A DNA stretch of 64,000 bases from JANWWM01 sp046719715 (GTDB lineage: Bacteria > Bacteroidota > Chlorobiia > Chlorobiales > Thermochlorobacteraceae): the NCBI GenBank assembly GCA_046719715.1, contig JBDNCJ010000001.1, positions 1 to 64,000 on the forward strand, given 5' to 3'. A program made the translations under genes and the position numbers. Each line of letters starts with the position of its first letter. Position 1 is the stretch's first letter. The notes beneath the pieces were generated by a model, which had not been told where the DNA came from, did not search any database, and saw only the letters and a program-made list of their open reading frames with translations. Positions 17,102-24,925 of this stretch are shown piece after piece.

Positions 17102-17527
17102 TTACGCATTAACGACTTCACCGTGCGGCTTGAGCGTTGATTGAACACGCTTGTATTCGGTGATGTCGGCAATAGCGGTTACTTTGCACGTCATGCCATC
17201 TTTGACCATCAAGGTTGGCACAACATAGATGTTTCGAAGTTCGCCGTTCTTGCGCACCACAACCCACTCGGCGGGCATTTCTGGCGCACCTGCAATAAAC
17301 GCATCGTGAATACGAGTCGCTTCTGCGCGATAGTGCTCTGGGACAACCATCGAGAAGTGTTTGCCGATTAATTCTTCACGGGTGTAACCATAAAGTTCAA
17401 GATACGCGTCGTTGACCTCGACATAATTGCCGTTCTTGTCCGTTACGCAAATCGCCATGCCCATGTTTTCAAAAATGGCGGCGCGGAATTTTTCTTCCGT
17501 CGGAAATTCAAATGTCTTCTTGCTCAT
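17102..17527 (-). CDS. Stand-alone PAS domain protein
   Basis: A 141-residue protein that is essentially one PAS domain plus PAC: FRAAIFENMGMAICVTDKNG, VNDAYLELYGYTREELIGK and TAIADITEYKRVQ. It has no kinase, cyclase or DNA-binding output, so it must signal through another protein. The ribosome site is strong (TTAGGAGG, 9 bp from the ATG). A candidate promoter lies about 60-85 bp upstream. Ligand-binding residues cannot be judged by eye. Confidence 0.85.
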   Translation of the reverse strand: MSKKTFEFPTEEKFRAAIFENMGMAICVTDKNGNYVEVNDAYLELYGYTREELIGKHFSMVVPEHYRAEATRIHDAFIAGAPEMPAEWVVVRKNGELRNIYVVPTLMVKDGMTCKVTAIADITEYKRVQSTLKPHGEVVNA

Positions 17528-17583
17528 GCTTCAAGCCTCCTAATGGTTAAGTGTGTAATTTTATTTGACTAATTCTGGCGAAG

Positions 17584-17612
17584 AATTTACACGTTGTATG
17601 CCGTTTTCACAA
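17584..17612 (-). promoter_or_regulatory. Candidate promoter of the PAS gene
   Basis: On the minus strand TTGTGA and TAAATT are separated by 17 bp. The predicted start would leave a leader of about 50 bases before the PAS gene ATG at 17527. Match to a sigma-70 consensus is moderate only. Confidence 0.35.
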
Positions 17613-17660
17613 CCGTGCGTGTTTTTCCCCATAAATCTTATTTCGTCAATAAGTGTGCCG

Positions 17661-17694
17661 AAAAAAAAAGACTCGGCTGCCCTATAGCCGAGTC
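17661..17694 (-). terminator. Strong minus-strand Rho-independent terminator
   Basis: A perfect 9-bp stem GACTCGGCT / AGCCGAGTC with a 7-base loop is followed on the minus strand by nine T. It would end transcription coming from pyrD, about 175 bp after that stop, or end a small RNA. Confidence 0.88.
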
Positions 17695-17719
17695 CCTCTA
17701 TCAACAAAACAACAAAGGA

Positions 17720-17745
17720 GGCTCTGATAAGTAGGAATCAGAGTC
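17720..17745. other. Hairpin upstream of the terminator
   Basis: GGCTCTGAT / ATCAGAGTC forms a 9-bp stem with one G-T pair and an 8-base loop. It lacks a T run on either strand. On the minus strand it precedes the terminator by about 25 bases and shares the GACTC arm sequence with it. Confidence 0.6.
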
Positions 17746-17868
17746 TTTGGTGTGAGAAAGAACAAATTGTACCTGAACTGCAACAAATATACGGCAAACT
17801 CCGCGCAGAGTTGCATTAACAAGGTGTAAAATCGTCTTCTCACAACGGAATTTTATAAATTCTTGAAA

Positions 17869-18807
17869 TTAAACTTTCAGAGAACCGATAAAATTTTTGA
17901 AACGAACGTTCTTTTCGGTAGAAAAGTAATGCTCGATTTGGTCGGAAACGGTCGCTCCGATAGTCGGCGCGACAAAATTCATCGTTCCGATTTGTACCGC
18001 GCTTGCCCCAACGAGAAAAAACTCCATCGCGTCTTCAAAACTCGCAATGCCGCCCATTCCCACAATCGGAATTTTAACGGCGTTATAGACTTCCCAAACT
18101 TTGGCGAGCGCAATCGGCTTAATGGCTGGACCTGAAAGCCCACCTGTTACATTTTTCAGCATCGGCTTGCCTGTTTTGTAATTGACCGCCATGCCAACGA
18201 CGGTGTTGATGAGCGAGACGGAATCGGCACCGCCGCGCTCCGCCGCGAGCGCAATGCTTGAGATTGAAGTTACATTTGGCGTGAGTTTAATCATCAAATG
18301 CCGATTCGTTAGTTTGCGAAGTTCGCTGGTGATTTCAAACGTCGCACGCTCGTCAACGCCGAAAATGATGCACTCGCCCTTGACATTCGGGCAAGAGAGA
18401 TTGATTTCGTAGCCGCTAATGCCTTCAACATCTTCCAATCGCCTGACGACTTCGCAATAGTCCTCAACAGACTTACCCACAATGTTGACAACCGTGTGTA
18501 TAAGTTGTGTGCGCAAGAATGGCATTTTTTCTTCAATGAACTTTTCAACGCCGACATTAGCAAGCCCAATGGCGTTAAGCATTCCCGCAGGCGTTTCAAC
18601 AATGCGTTGTGGCAAATTGCCTTCGCGCACTTCAAGCGAAATGGCTTTCGTAACAATGCCGCCGAGTTTGGACAGGTCGGTGAGTTTGGAAAGTTCTTCG
18701 CCGTAAGAAACCGTGCCGCTTGCGAGTAAAACGGGCGTTTTGAGGTCAAGTCCGCGCCCAAGCGAAATAGATGCGGGGTGTATGTCGATAAGTTCCGTCG
18801 TGAGCAT
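17869..18807 (-). CDS. pyrD: Dihydroorotate dehydrogenase, class 1B catalytic subunit
   Basis: A 312-residue FMN TIM-barrel enzyme of pyrimidine synthesis oxidising dihydroorotate to orotate. The N-terminus reads TPVLLASGT, as in class 1B (NAD-linked) enzymes. The catalytic base is C139 in EINLSCPNVKGE, a cysteine as in class 1 and not the serine of class 2. The FMN phosphate site GMGGIASFEDAMEF is near the C-terminus. Class 1B enzymes need PyrK for NAD+ use, but no pyrK is in this window. The start at ATG 18805-18807 leaves 26 bp after the TPR gene stop, so the pair is probably one operon. Confidence 0.93.
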   Translation of the reverse strand: MLTTELIDIHPASISLGRGLDLKTPVLLASGTVSYGEELSKLTDLSKLGGIVTKAISLEVREGNLPQRIVETPAGMLNAIGLANVGVEKFIEEKMPFLRTQLIHTVVNIVGKSVEDYCEVVRRLEDVEGISGYEINLSCPNVKGECIIFGVDERATFEITSELRKLTNRHLMIKLTPNVTSISSIALAAERGGADSVSLINTVVGMAVNYKTGKPMLKNVTGGLSGPAIKPIALAKVWEVYNAVKIPIVGMGGIASFEDAMEFFLVGASAVQIGTMNFVAPTIGATVSDQIEHYFSTEKNVRFKNFIGSLKV

Positions 18808-18833
18808 ATTTGAAAAGAGTTGCACAAAAATAA

Positions 18834-20660
18834 TCAACTTGGCTGTTTCAAGCGGCGCAATTCTTCGCGGGCGGATTTCACTAAGAAACTGCGCGGATAC
18901 GTTTTGATGAGCTGTTCAAAATACGTGATGGCTTTTTCGCGATTCTTCAAGACTTGTTCGGAAAGTTTGCCGAGCCTAAAAAGCGATTGATCGGCGTAAT
19001 AACTTTTCGGATATGTGGTCAAAAGTTGCTCATGCGTTTCCATTGCACGGTTCGGTGCGAGTGTTTCTTCGAGGTCGGCTTTTTTGAAGAGCGCGTCGTC
19101 GGTGAGAATTGAGCCGCCGAAATCGCTAAGCCACGTTTTGAGCGACTCGAGGGCGACGGCGTTTTTTTGCTGAGCGATGTGCTTTTCAATCAGTGCGAAG
19201 CGTCGTAAGGCGTCAAGGGCTTTGGGATTTTTAACGGTGTCGCCAATTCCCTTCAAAATGGTGAGACGCTGCAGAAGCGCATCGTTACTGGCTTCGCGGG
19301 GCGATTCAATGTTAGAGAAGTGTTTAAGAGCGTCATCAAAGTTGGCTTCGTAGTAGGCAAGTTGTCCAAGCAAGAGCGTCGCATCGGCTTTTAGGCGCGG
19401 CGTCAAGAAGGGACGCGAAAGCATTTGGTTCAAAATCGCTCGTGCTTCTGAAAAATTATCTTCGGCGAAATGAATCTGTGCTAAAAGCAATTCGGCACGG
19501 CGAAGTGTCGGCGTGTTGGGATAGCGTTGCGAGAGCCATTCAAGCGTCGATTTTGATTCCGATAATGATTTCAGAAGTCGGAACTGCAATTCGGCGACGG
19601 TCAAGAGGGCTTCGGGTGATTCAGGCGATTGGGGGTAGGCGGCAACGTAGTCTTTGTAAGCGCGAATCGCTTCCTGAATTTTTTGAACTTGATTCGATGT
19701 GGCTTGATGGGCTTCGGAGTCCAAGACGCGGGCAAGCCCTAACTTTCCCATTTGGACCGCATGGACGCTGGCGTCCATTGTAACGGCGGCTTGGAAGGCT
19801 TTTCGTGCGGCAGGCAAGGCGTTCTGTGCGAGTGCAGATTGCGCGAAGGCAATGAGCTGTCCGCCGCCTGCGTTGAGTTCACGGTCGCGATACAAGGCTT
19901 CGTTGTATGCGTTTTCAAAATCGCCGACTTCCATGTAGAGCGAGAGCAGAAGTTGCGAAATGAGTTGGCGCGGCAGGTCGCGGTACTTTGATTTTTCTTC
20001 CTCCACCGTCTTGATGGTTTCTCGGAGCAAGTTGGGATTTGATTTTTGAGCGTAGCTTGAAATTTGTGCGCGAATGCGTTGAAAGTCGGGCATATCGGAA
20101 TCGAGCAGTTTGAGGTATTCGCGCGTCGCGTCGTTGTAGCGGTTGAGGAAGAGGAACGCATCGGCGAGGTCGTCGGCAAAAAGCATGTCGGGGTTGTCGG
20201 TTGAGCCGCGCAATTTTTGGCGCGATTCCAAGGCGGCTTTCGGAACGCGGTCAATCATCCGTTCCTTTTTGAGCGCGAAAATGATGGCGGCGAAGTCGGG
20301 GAGGCTCTTTGCACGTGAAATCAGTTGTTGGAGCATGTCGTCGCCTTTTTTTCCATCGCCTTTGGCGTAGTAGCACTGCATCAGCATGAGCATGGCGGCT
20401 TGGCGATTTTCTTTGCGGTCAAGTTCTTTTGTGATGAGCGCAATGGCTTTCTCGTATTGGCGCGATTCGTAGAGCGAGACGCGAAGGCGGTCGAAGTAAA
20501 GTTGGGACGTCGGATTTTGTTCGTAGAGTTTTTGAAATCGCTCCGCCGCTTGTTCGTAATTTTGCGCCTGAAAAAAACTTTCGGCAAGTTGGTAGTCGCC
20601 GCGATTTTGCGCGTTCAAGGTAGGCGCAATCAAGAGAAGACCAATCAGCACTCGTTTCAT
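18834..20660 (-). CDS. Exported TPR protein
   Basis: A 608-residue protein with a signal peptide (MKRVLIGLLLIAPTLNAQ) and TPR-type repeats almost end to end, such as AESFFQAQNYEQAAERFQKLYEQNP at the start (two helices). The C-terminal part (THEQLLTTYPKSYYADQSLF, then AITYFEQLIKTYPRSFL) resembles BamD/YbgF-type repeats. It is expected to be a periplasmic scaffold. It starts only 23 bp from the divergent dapF and precedes pyrD on the same strand. No partner is identifiable. Confidence 0.78.
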   Translation of the reverse strand: MKRVLIGLLLIAPTLNAQNRGDYQLAESFFQAQNYEQAAERFQKLYEQNPTSQLYFDRLRVSLYESRQYEKAIALITKELDRKENRQAAMLMLMQCYYAKGDGKKGDDMLQQLISRAKSLPDFAAIIFALKKERMIDRVPKAALESRQKLRGSTDNPDMLFADDLADAFLFLNRYNDATREYLKLLDSDMPDFQRIRAQISSYAQKSNPNLLRETIKTVEEEKSKYRDLPRQLISQLLLSLYMEVGDFENAYNEALYRDRELNAGGGQLIAFAQSALAQNALPAARKAFQAAVTMDASVHAVQMGKLGLARVLDSEAHQATSNQVQKIQEAIRAYKDYVAAYPQSPESPEALLTVAELQFRLLKSLSESKSTLEWLSQRYPNTPTLRRAELLLAQIHFAEDNFSEARAILNQMLSRPFLTPRLKADATLLLGQLAYYEANFDDALKHFSNIESPREASNDALLQRLTILKGIGDTVKNPKALDALRRFALIEKHIAQQKNAVALESLKTWLSDFGGSILTDDALFKKADLEETLAPNRAMETHEQLLTTYPKSYYADQSLFRLGKLSEQVLKNREKAITYFEQLIKTYPRSFLVKSAREELRRLKQPS

Positions 20661-20683
20661 GGATAACTCAAATTCAAGGTTGA

Positions 20684-21475
20684 ATGACGGTTCATTTTAC
20701 AAAAATGTCTGGCGCGGGCAATGATTTTATCATGATTGATAATCGCACCGAAAAGCGTGTTTTTCCCGAAGCGCAAATCGCCAAGTGGTGCAGGCGCGGC
20801 ACAGGTATCGGCGCAGATGGCTTGATTTTATTGGAAGACTCGAGCGACTGCGATTTTACGATGCGCTACTACAACGCCGACGGCAAACTTGGCTCAATGT
20901 GTGGCAACGGCGGTCGATGTGTAACGCGCTTCGCCCAACACGTTGGCATTAAGAAAACACAATTTACCTTCGAAGCCAACGGCGAAATTTATCACTCCGA
21001 AATTTTGCCCAATGGTCAAGTCAAACTACACATGACGCCCCCAAAAGCGTTCCGCGATAAGTTCATCGTCGAGGGCTATGAAACGTATTTCATCGACACG
21101 GGCTCGCCTCATGCCATTGTCTATGTCAGCGACCTTGAAGGGTTTGACGTGTTCAACGAAGGCAGGAAAATTCGTTCAAACAAAATGCACTTTGCAGAAG
21201 GCGCGAACGTGAATTTTCTCGAGGTGACGGCACCCGACGCAATTCGCATTCGCACATTTGAGCGCGGCGTTGAACAGGAAACGCTGGCATGCGGAACAGG
21301 CTGTGTGGCATCGGCGGTGGTGAGTTATCGTTTGGGAAAAATCAACGCGAAAAATGTAACGCTTCACGTGCAAAGCGGCGAGTGCGTGCAAGTCGAGTTC
21401 GACGAAAGGTTTCAAGACGTGCATTTAATCGGCTCTGCCGAGCTGGTCTTTGAAGGTCGGGTCGAGATGCGTTGA
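20684..21475 (+). CDS. dapF: Diaminopimelate epimerase
   Basis: This 263-residue enzyme converts LL- to meso-diaminopimelate for lysine and peptidoglycan. The N-terminal FTKMSGAGNDFI motif is complete. The two catalytic cysteines are C73 in MCGNGGR and C203 in ACGTGC, each in its half of the pseudo-symmetric fold. Length is normal. It is a single gene, convergent with rsmB (12 bp between stops) and divergent from the TPR gene, with a very short shared upstream region. Confidence 0.96.
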   Translation: MTVHFTKMSGAGNDFIMIDNRTEKRVFPEAQIAKWCRRGTGIGADGLILLEDSSDCDFTMRYYNADGKLGSMCGNGGRCVTRFAQHVGIKKTQFTFEANGEIYHSEILPNGQVKLHMTPPKAFRDKFIVEGYETYFIDTGSPHAIVYVSDLEGFDVFNEGRKIRSNKMHFAEGANVNFLEVTAPDAIRIRTFERGVEQETLACGTGCVASAVVSYRLGKINAKNVTLHVQSGECVQVEFDERFQDVHLIGSAELVFEGRVEMR

Positions 21476-21487
21476 TTAAACGCGGAG

Positions 21488-22852
21488 TTATTTTTTGACC
21501 AAGCGAATCGAGAATGCGCCGTCGAGGTGATGTCGGTGCGGCAGAATTTCAACCGCACCCGATTCGCAAACATACTGATGAAGTGAGGCGGGCAAAACTT
21601 CGCTCGCACTTTGCACGCGCCAATCGGGGTGGGCTTCGAGAAAGGATTCAATTTGTCGATAATTTTCTTCGGGCTCGAGCGAGCATGTGGCATAAACAAT
21701 GACGCCGTCGTCTTTAACGCAATGCAGGGCGTTTTCAAGAAGTTCGCGTTGCAATTTTTGCATCGTAACAATATCGTTTGGCGAAAGTCGCCAACGAAGT
21801 TCAGCGCGTCGCGCTAAAACGCCCGTGCCTGAACAGGGCGCGTCGAGCAAGACTTTATCGTATTTCTCCATCGGCGCAAATTTTCGAGCGTCGCCCTTGA
21901 CGGCTTCAATGATGTCGATGCCGAGCGTTTGTGCTTGTGAGTGAATTTGTTGGAGTTTATTATCGTAGAGGTCAATCGCTGTGATGCGTCCGAGATTGTT
22001 CATTCTTTCGGCGAGAAAGGTTGATTTTCCGCCGGGCGCGGCGCACATATCCAAAATACGCTCGCCGGGCTTCGGGTCGAGAAGCAGGCAGGCGATGCCT
22101 TGCGACTCGCTTTGAACCGAGACCAATCCTTCTTTCAAAAACGCTTCCATATCGAAAAAGCGGTCGGGCGTAACGAAGCCGAGAACGGGGCTTTCTTGAA
22201 AGACAAGTTTGGATTGCGCAAGCCGCTCACGAAACGCGCCGATTGCGGTTTTGAGCGTATTGACTCGAAAAGAAACCTTCGGAATTTGATTGTTCGCCGA
22301 CATCAACTCCTGCACTTCGCTGAACCCGAATCGCTCCAACCAGCGGTCCAGAAGCCACTTCGGGTGCGAGTATTGGAGCGCGATTTGGTCGGCAAACGTG
22401 CCGCCTTTCGTCTTGAAACTCACCGACTCGATGTTGTTGGCGATGTTGCGCAAGACGCCATTAACAAGGTTGCCAAGAAATTGATTCTTGAGCCGTTTCG
22501 CCAATTCAACCGATTCATTGACCGCCGCCCATTTCGGCACTTTGGAAAGGTAAAAAAGTTGATAGACGGCGATGCGCAGAATGTTTTTCACATCGGCGTC
22601 CATCTTGTTGTAATCGTGCTTGTAGAACTGTTGAATGATGTAGTCAATCTTCATTTTCTCGCGCAACGTGCCGTAGACCATGTGCATGGCGAAGGCTTTA
22701 TCGACGGCGTCGAGCGGCGAGATGGAAAACTGCGTTGTGATCGCCGTGTCGGACTTCACGCCGCCAAAATCAACTTCACGTAAAACTTTAACAGCGACCT
22801 CTCTTGCGGTCATAATGTTCGATTTAGAAGGTTCTTTCTGCTTTGAGTCCAT
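21488..22852 (-). CDS. rsmB: 16S rRNA m5C methyltransferase RsmB/Sun
   Basis: About 454 residues from ATG 22850-22852; a later ATG at 22813 and an upstream one at 22912 are also in frame, and none has a good ribosome site. The N-terminal NusB-like RNA-binding domain (about residues 15-155, MVYGTLREKMKID) is followed by a Rossmann methyltransferase with the SAM loop MCAAPGGKSTFLAERM. The two cysteines of m5C enzymes are in DAPCSGTG and YATCSLEPEEN. RsmB methylates C967 of 16S rRNA in E. coli, and that specificity is inferred. Confidence 0.93.
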   Translation of the reverse strand: MDSKQKEPSKSNIMTAREVAVKVLREVDFGGVKSDTAITTQFSISPLDAVDKAFAMHMVYGTLREKMKIDYIIQQFYKHDYNKMDADVKNILRIAVYQLFYLSKVPKWAAVNESVELAKRLKNQFLGNLVNGVLRNIANNIESVSFKTKGGTFADQIALQYSHPKWLLDRWLERFGFSEVQELMSANNQIPKVSFRVNTLKTAIGAFRERLAQSKLVFQESPVLGFVTPDRFFDMEAFLKEGLVSVQSESQGIACLLLDPKPGERILDMCAAPGGKSTFLAERMNNLGRITAIDLYDNKLQQIHSQAQTLGIDIIEAVKGDARKFAPMEKYDKVLLDAPCSGTGVLARRAELRWRLSPNDIVTMQKLQRELLENALHCVKDDGVIVYATCSLEPEENYRQIESFLEAHPDWRVQSASEVLPASLHQYVCESGAVEILPHRHHLDGAFSIRLVKK

Positions 22853-23008
22853 AACGACTTCGATTGCTCCAAAACAGAGTTCAGTTGTAGCTAAATGATT
22901 TTTATTAAGCAACGCGTACCGCTTTTGAGGGCGACTGCAACGCGATGAAAATGTGCTTAGGAATGTTCAGGCGTTTCGCTAAGCCGTGATGAAATAGATA
23001 CTTACAAC

Positions 23009-23104
23009 AGCAGACGAATGTTAGAGGCAAAATTTATTACACTTTTTCAAGCATAAAAGTTCTTTTCACGGAAAGGGAAAGATTATTCGGTCGATTCGTC
23101 TGCT
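23009..23104. repeat. 11-bp inverted repeat flanking a 74-bp AT-rich spacer
   Basis: AGCAGACGAAT at 23009-23019 recurs as its exact reverse complement at 23094-23104, which overlaps the stop codon of the ATP-grasp gene. There is no T run at either end. It may be chance or a long-range stem. Confidence 0.4.
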
Positions 23105-24158
23105 AAGTGGTGAGATTATAGCGTTTAAGGGCTTCATCAAGCACGCGGTTGATGAGAGCGTTGAAATCCATGCCCGCCATGCGCGCCGCCAAGGGAAAGC
23201 AAGAGTGTTCGTCCGGGTTCGGCAAAATTCCGGGAAGCGGATTAACTTCGATGATAAACGGCTTGCCCTGTTCATCTAAGCGAACATCGATGCGCGACCA
23301 ATCTCGGCAGCGCAGTGCCAAAAATGCACGCTTGCAGAGTGAGCGAATTTCATCAGCAAGTTCTTCGGTAATCGGTGCGGGGCATTTGAAAACCTCGACG
23401 GGATTCGCGGGGTCGTCCCAAAGCCACTTCGCCTCGTAGGAATAAATTTTCCGTGAGTCTTTTGGCAAGTGCTCAAAGAGCAGTTCAATAATCGGAAGCA
23501 CCTCGAGTGTTTCTCCGTTTCCGATAAGCGCGACCGTGAATTCGCGTCCCGAAAGAAATTGCTCGACCAACGCGGGCTGTTTGTATTGCTCGATGACTTC
23601 GCGAAGTTGGCGCGACAGTTCTTCAACCGAATAAACCACCGACCGCTCAAAAACGCCTTTGCTCGACCCTTCGTAAAGCGGCTTAACGATGAGCGGAAAT
23701 TGGTGCGACTCGGTCAAAAATGCCTTGCCTTCACGAAGCGTGTGAATGACGTGAAACGGAGGCGTTGGAATTTGGTAGTAAGAAAGAATTTCTTTTGTGC
23801 GGGCTTTGTCGAGCGTCAGGCACAAGGTGGCGGGGTCGGAAGCGGTGTAGCAGAGGCGCATCATATCGAGCAGTGCGGGAATTTGCGCTTCACGGCTTGG
23901 CTCTCCGATGCCTTCGGTGATGTTGAAGCAAATATCGGGCTTCTCCTCGAGAAGTGTTGAGATGATTTGTTGGAGGCGGGAAGGATTGCAATCAATCTTG
24001 ACGACGTCGCATCGCTCGCGTAGGGCGTTGGCAACGGCGTCTATCGTTTCGGGATTATCCCACTCCGCGAATTCATCGCTTTGATACCTCGATGCGTTTT
24101 TCTGCGATGCGCGTTCCGGTAGGTCAGGTTTTTGATTGTAAAGCAGAGCGACTTTCAT
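23103..24158 (-). CDS. D-alanine-D-alanine ligase-related ATP-grasp protein
   Basis: A 351-residue ATP-grasp enzyme. Characteristic segments are the nucleotide-binding LDKARTKEILSYYQIPTPPF, FPLIVKPLYEGSSKGV (phosphate loop), ALVEQFLSGREFTVALIGNG and the metal site FIIEVNPLPGI. These match the Ddl family, but the N-terminus lacks the GGxSxEHEVS motif of true Ddl, so it is a Ddl-like ligase with unproven substrate. Its ATG overlaps the TGA of the upstream membrane protein gene (ATGA), so the two are translationally coupled. Confidence 0.82.
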   Translation of the reverse strand: MKVALLYNQKPDLPERASQKNASRYQSDEFAEWDNPETIDAVANALRERCDVVKIDCNPSRLQQIISTLLEEKPDICFNITEGIGEPSREAQIPALLDMMRLCYTASDPATLCLTLDKARTKEILSYYQIPTPPFHVIHTLREGKAFLTESHQFPLIVKPLYEGSSKGVFERSVVYSVEELSRQLREVIEQYKQPALVEQFLSGREFTVALIGNGETLEVLPIIELLFEHLPKDSRKIYSYEAKWLWDDPANPVEVFKCPAPITEELADEIRSLCKRAFLALRCRDWSRIDVRLDEQGKPFIIEVNPLPGILPNPDEHSCFPLAARMAGMDFNALINRVLDEALKRYNLTT

Positions 24159-24604
24159 TGAGCAAGGCTACGAGGCGACGGTTGATGTTGAGACGAAAAA
24201 GGCTCTTTGACCGATGTTTCAACGGATTGCACACCCTCGAGGGCGAGAATGACGTCGCGTGCGTCCGAAAGGTCGTTCTGTTGCTCATGGGTTGCAACCA
24301 GCAAGACTTTACCGTTTTTGACATACACATCAATGCCTTCGATGTGCGACTTTTGCAAAGCACGATCAATTTTCTCAATGAGTTGCCATTCGGCGGTTAA
24401 TGCGCTCGGCAGAGCGGCGTTTTCTGCGGATTTTTCCCTGCGCGATAAAAACGGCAAACCCAAACGCGACACCGCCACGCCTAAAGCAAGTGCCGACGCA
24501 ATGCCGACCGCTCCCCAAATCCACTTCTTAGAGAACCCGCTTGACGCACTACTTGAGCCGGAAGTCATCGGGGTTTCTTTCGAGGGTATATCGGTTGATT
24601 TCAT
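24155..24604 (-). CDS. Membrane-anchored BON-like protein
   Basis: A 149-residue protein. After a Ser-rich N-terminus comes one transmembrane segment (about residues 29-51, WIWGAVGIASALALGVAV). The remaining part (about 75-130) reads like a BON domain, with IEKIDRALQKSHIEGIDVYV, a short KNGKVLLVATHEQ strand and VILALEGVQSVETSV. BON domains associate with membranes or with other BON proteins. The coupling to the Ddl-like ligase suggests a shared process at the envelope. The match is by pattern only. Confidence 0.6.
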   Translation of the reverse strand: MKSTDIPSKETPMTSGSSSASSGFSKKWIWGAVGIASALALGVAVSRLGLPFLSRREKSAENAALPSALTAEWQLIEKIDRALQKSHIEGIDVYVKNGKVLLVATHEQQNDLSDARDVILALEGVQSVETSVKEPFSSQHQPSPRSLAQ

Positions 24605-24673
24605 TGAACGTGATTCCTTTGCGAACGATAAGGTATAATGCAGAATTATGTATAGAGTGGATAAATAGCGACA

Positions 24674-24739
24674 TCATTCCGAGCAAAGCGAGGAATCCAT
24701 CTTCAATGTGGATTCTTCACTTCGCTCCGCTCAGAATGA
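24674..24739. repeat. Imperfect palindromic (REP-like) element
   Basis: TCATTCCGAGCAAAGCGAGG (24674-24693) opens an arm whose imperfect reverse complement lies at 24710-24739 (ends GCTCAGAATGA). The arms differ by a few bases and by a short insertion in the right arm. Sequences of this kind, built on TCATTC-GAGC-AGCGA, are dispersed repeats in many bacterial genomes. Only this copy was noticed in the window. Confidence 0.7.
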
Positions 24740-24834
24740 CACACAACTGAAGTTAATTTTGTCTCGATACTTATGTGCAAAATTTTGAACTAAAAACTGC
24801 TGTTAAGGTAGAAAGAAAAATCAGTTGTGCAAAA

Positions 24835-24863
24835 TTGAAAAAGCGTGCCGATTTTGCTATTAT
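24835..24863 (+). promoter_or_regulatory. Candidate sigma-70-type promoter of the TPR lipoprotein gene
   Basis: TTGAAA (24835-24840) and TATTAT (24858-24863) are 17 bp apart, which is ideal spacing. They would give a leader of about 55 bases to the ATG at 24926. Confidence 0.5.
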
Positions 24864-24925
24864 CGCACTCTCGCATAAACGCTTCACGCTAATCTTTTCA
24901 ACCTTAACTTTTCAAACTTTTTCAA

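Larger units (their letters stand above)
17528..17868. other. Intergenic region with two hairpins
   Basis: No credible coding frame is present in these 341 bp. They hold a candidate minus-strand promoter (17584-17612), a strong minus-strand terminator (17661-17694) and a second hairpin (17720-17745). The rest is AT-rich sequence downstream of pyrD. Confidence 0.6.
24605..24925. other. Intergenic region with palindromic element and promoter
   Basis: In these 321 bp between divergent genes no coding frame is convincing. The region holds the imperfect palindrome at 24674-24739, an 11-bp direct repeat (TGTGCAAAATT at 24774-24784 and 24826-24836) and a good promoter-like pair at 24835-24863. Confidence 0.6.

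Noticed and set aside
22100..22783. Long plus-strand frame of 227 codons inside rsmB
   Set aside because: It runs antisense to a gene with complete catalytic motifs, and its translation is rich in Arg, His and Phe with no motif, as expected from a reverse frame.
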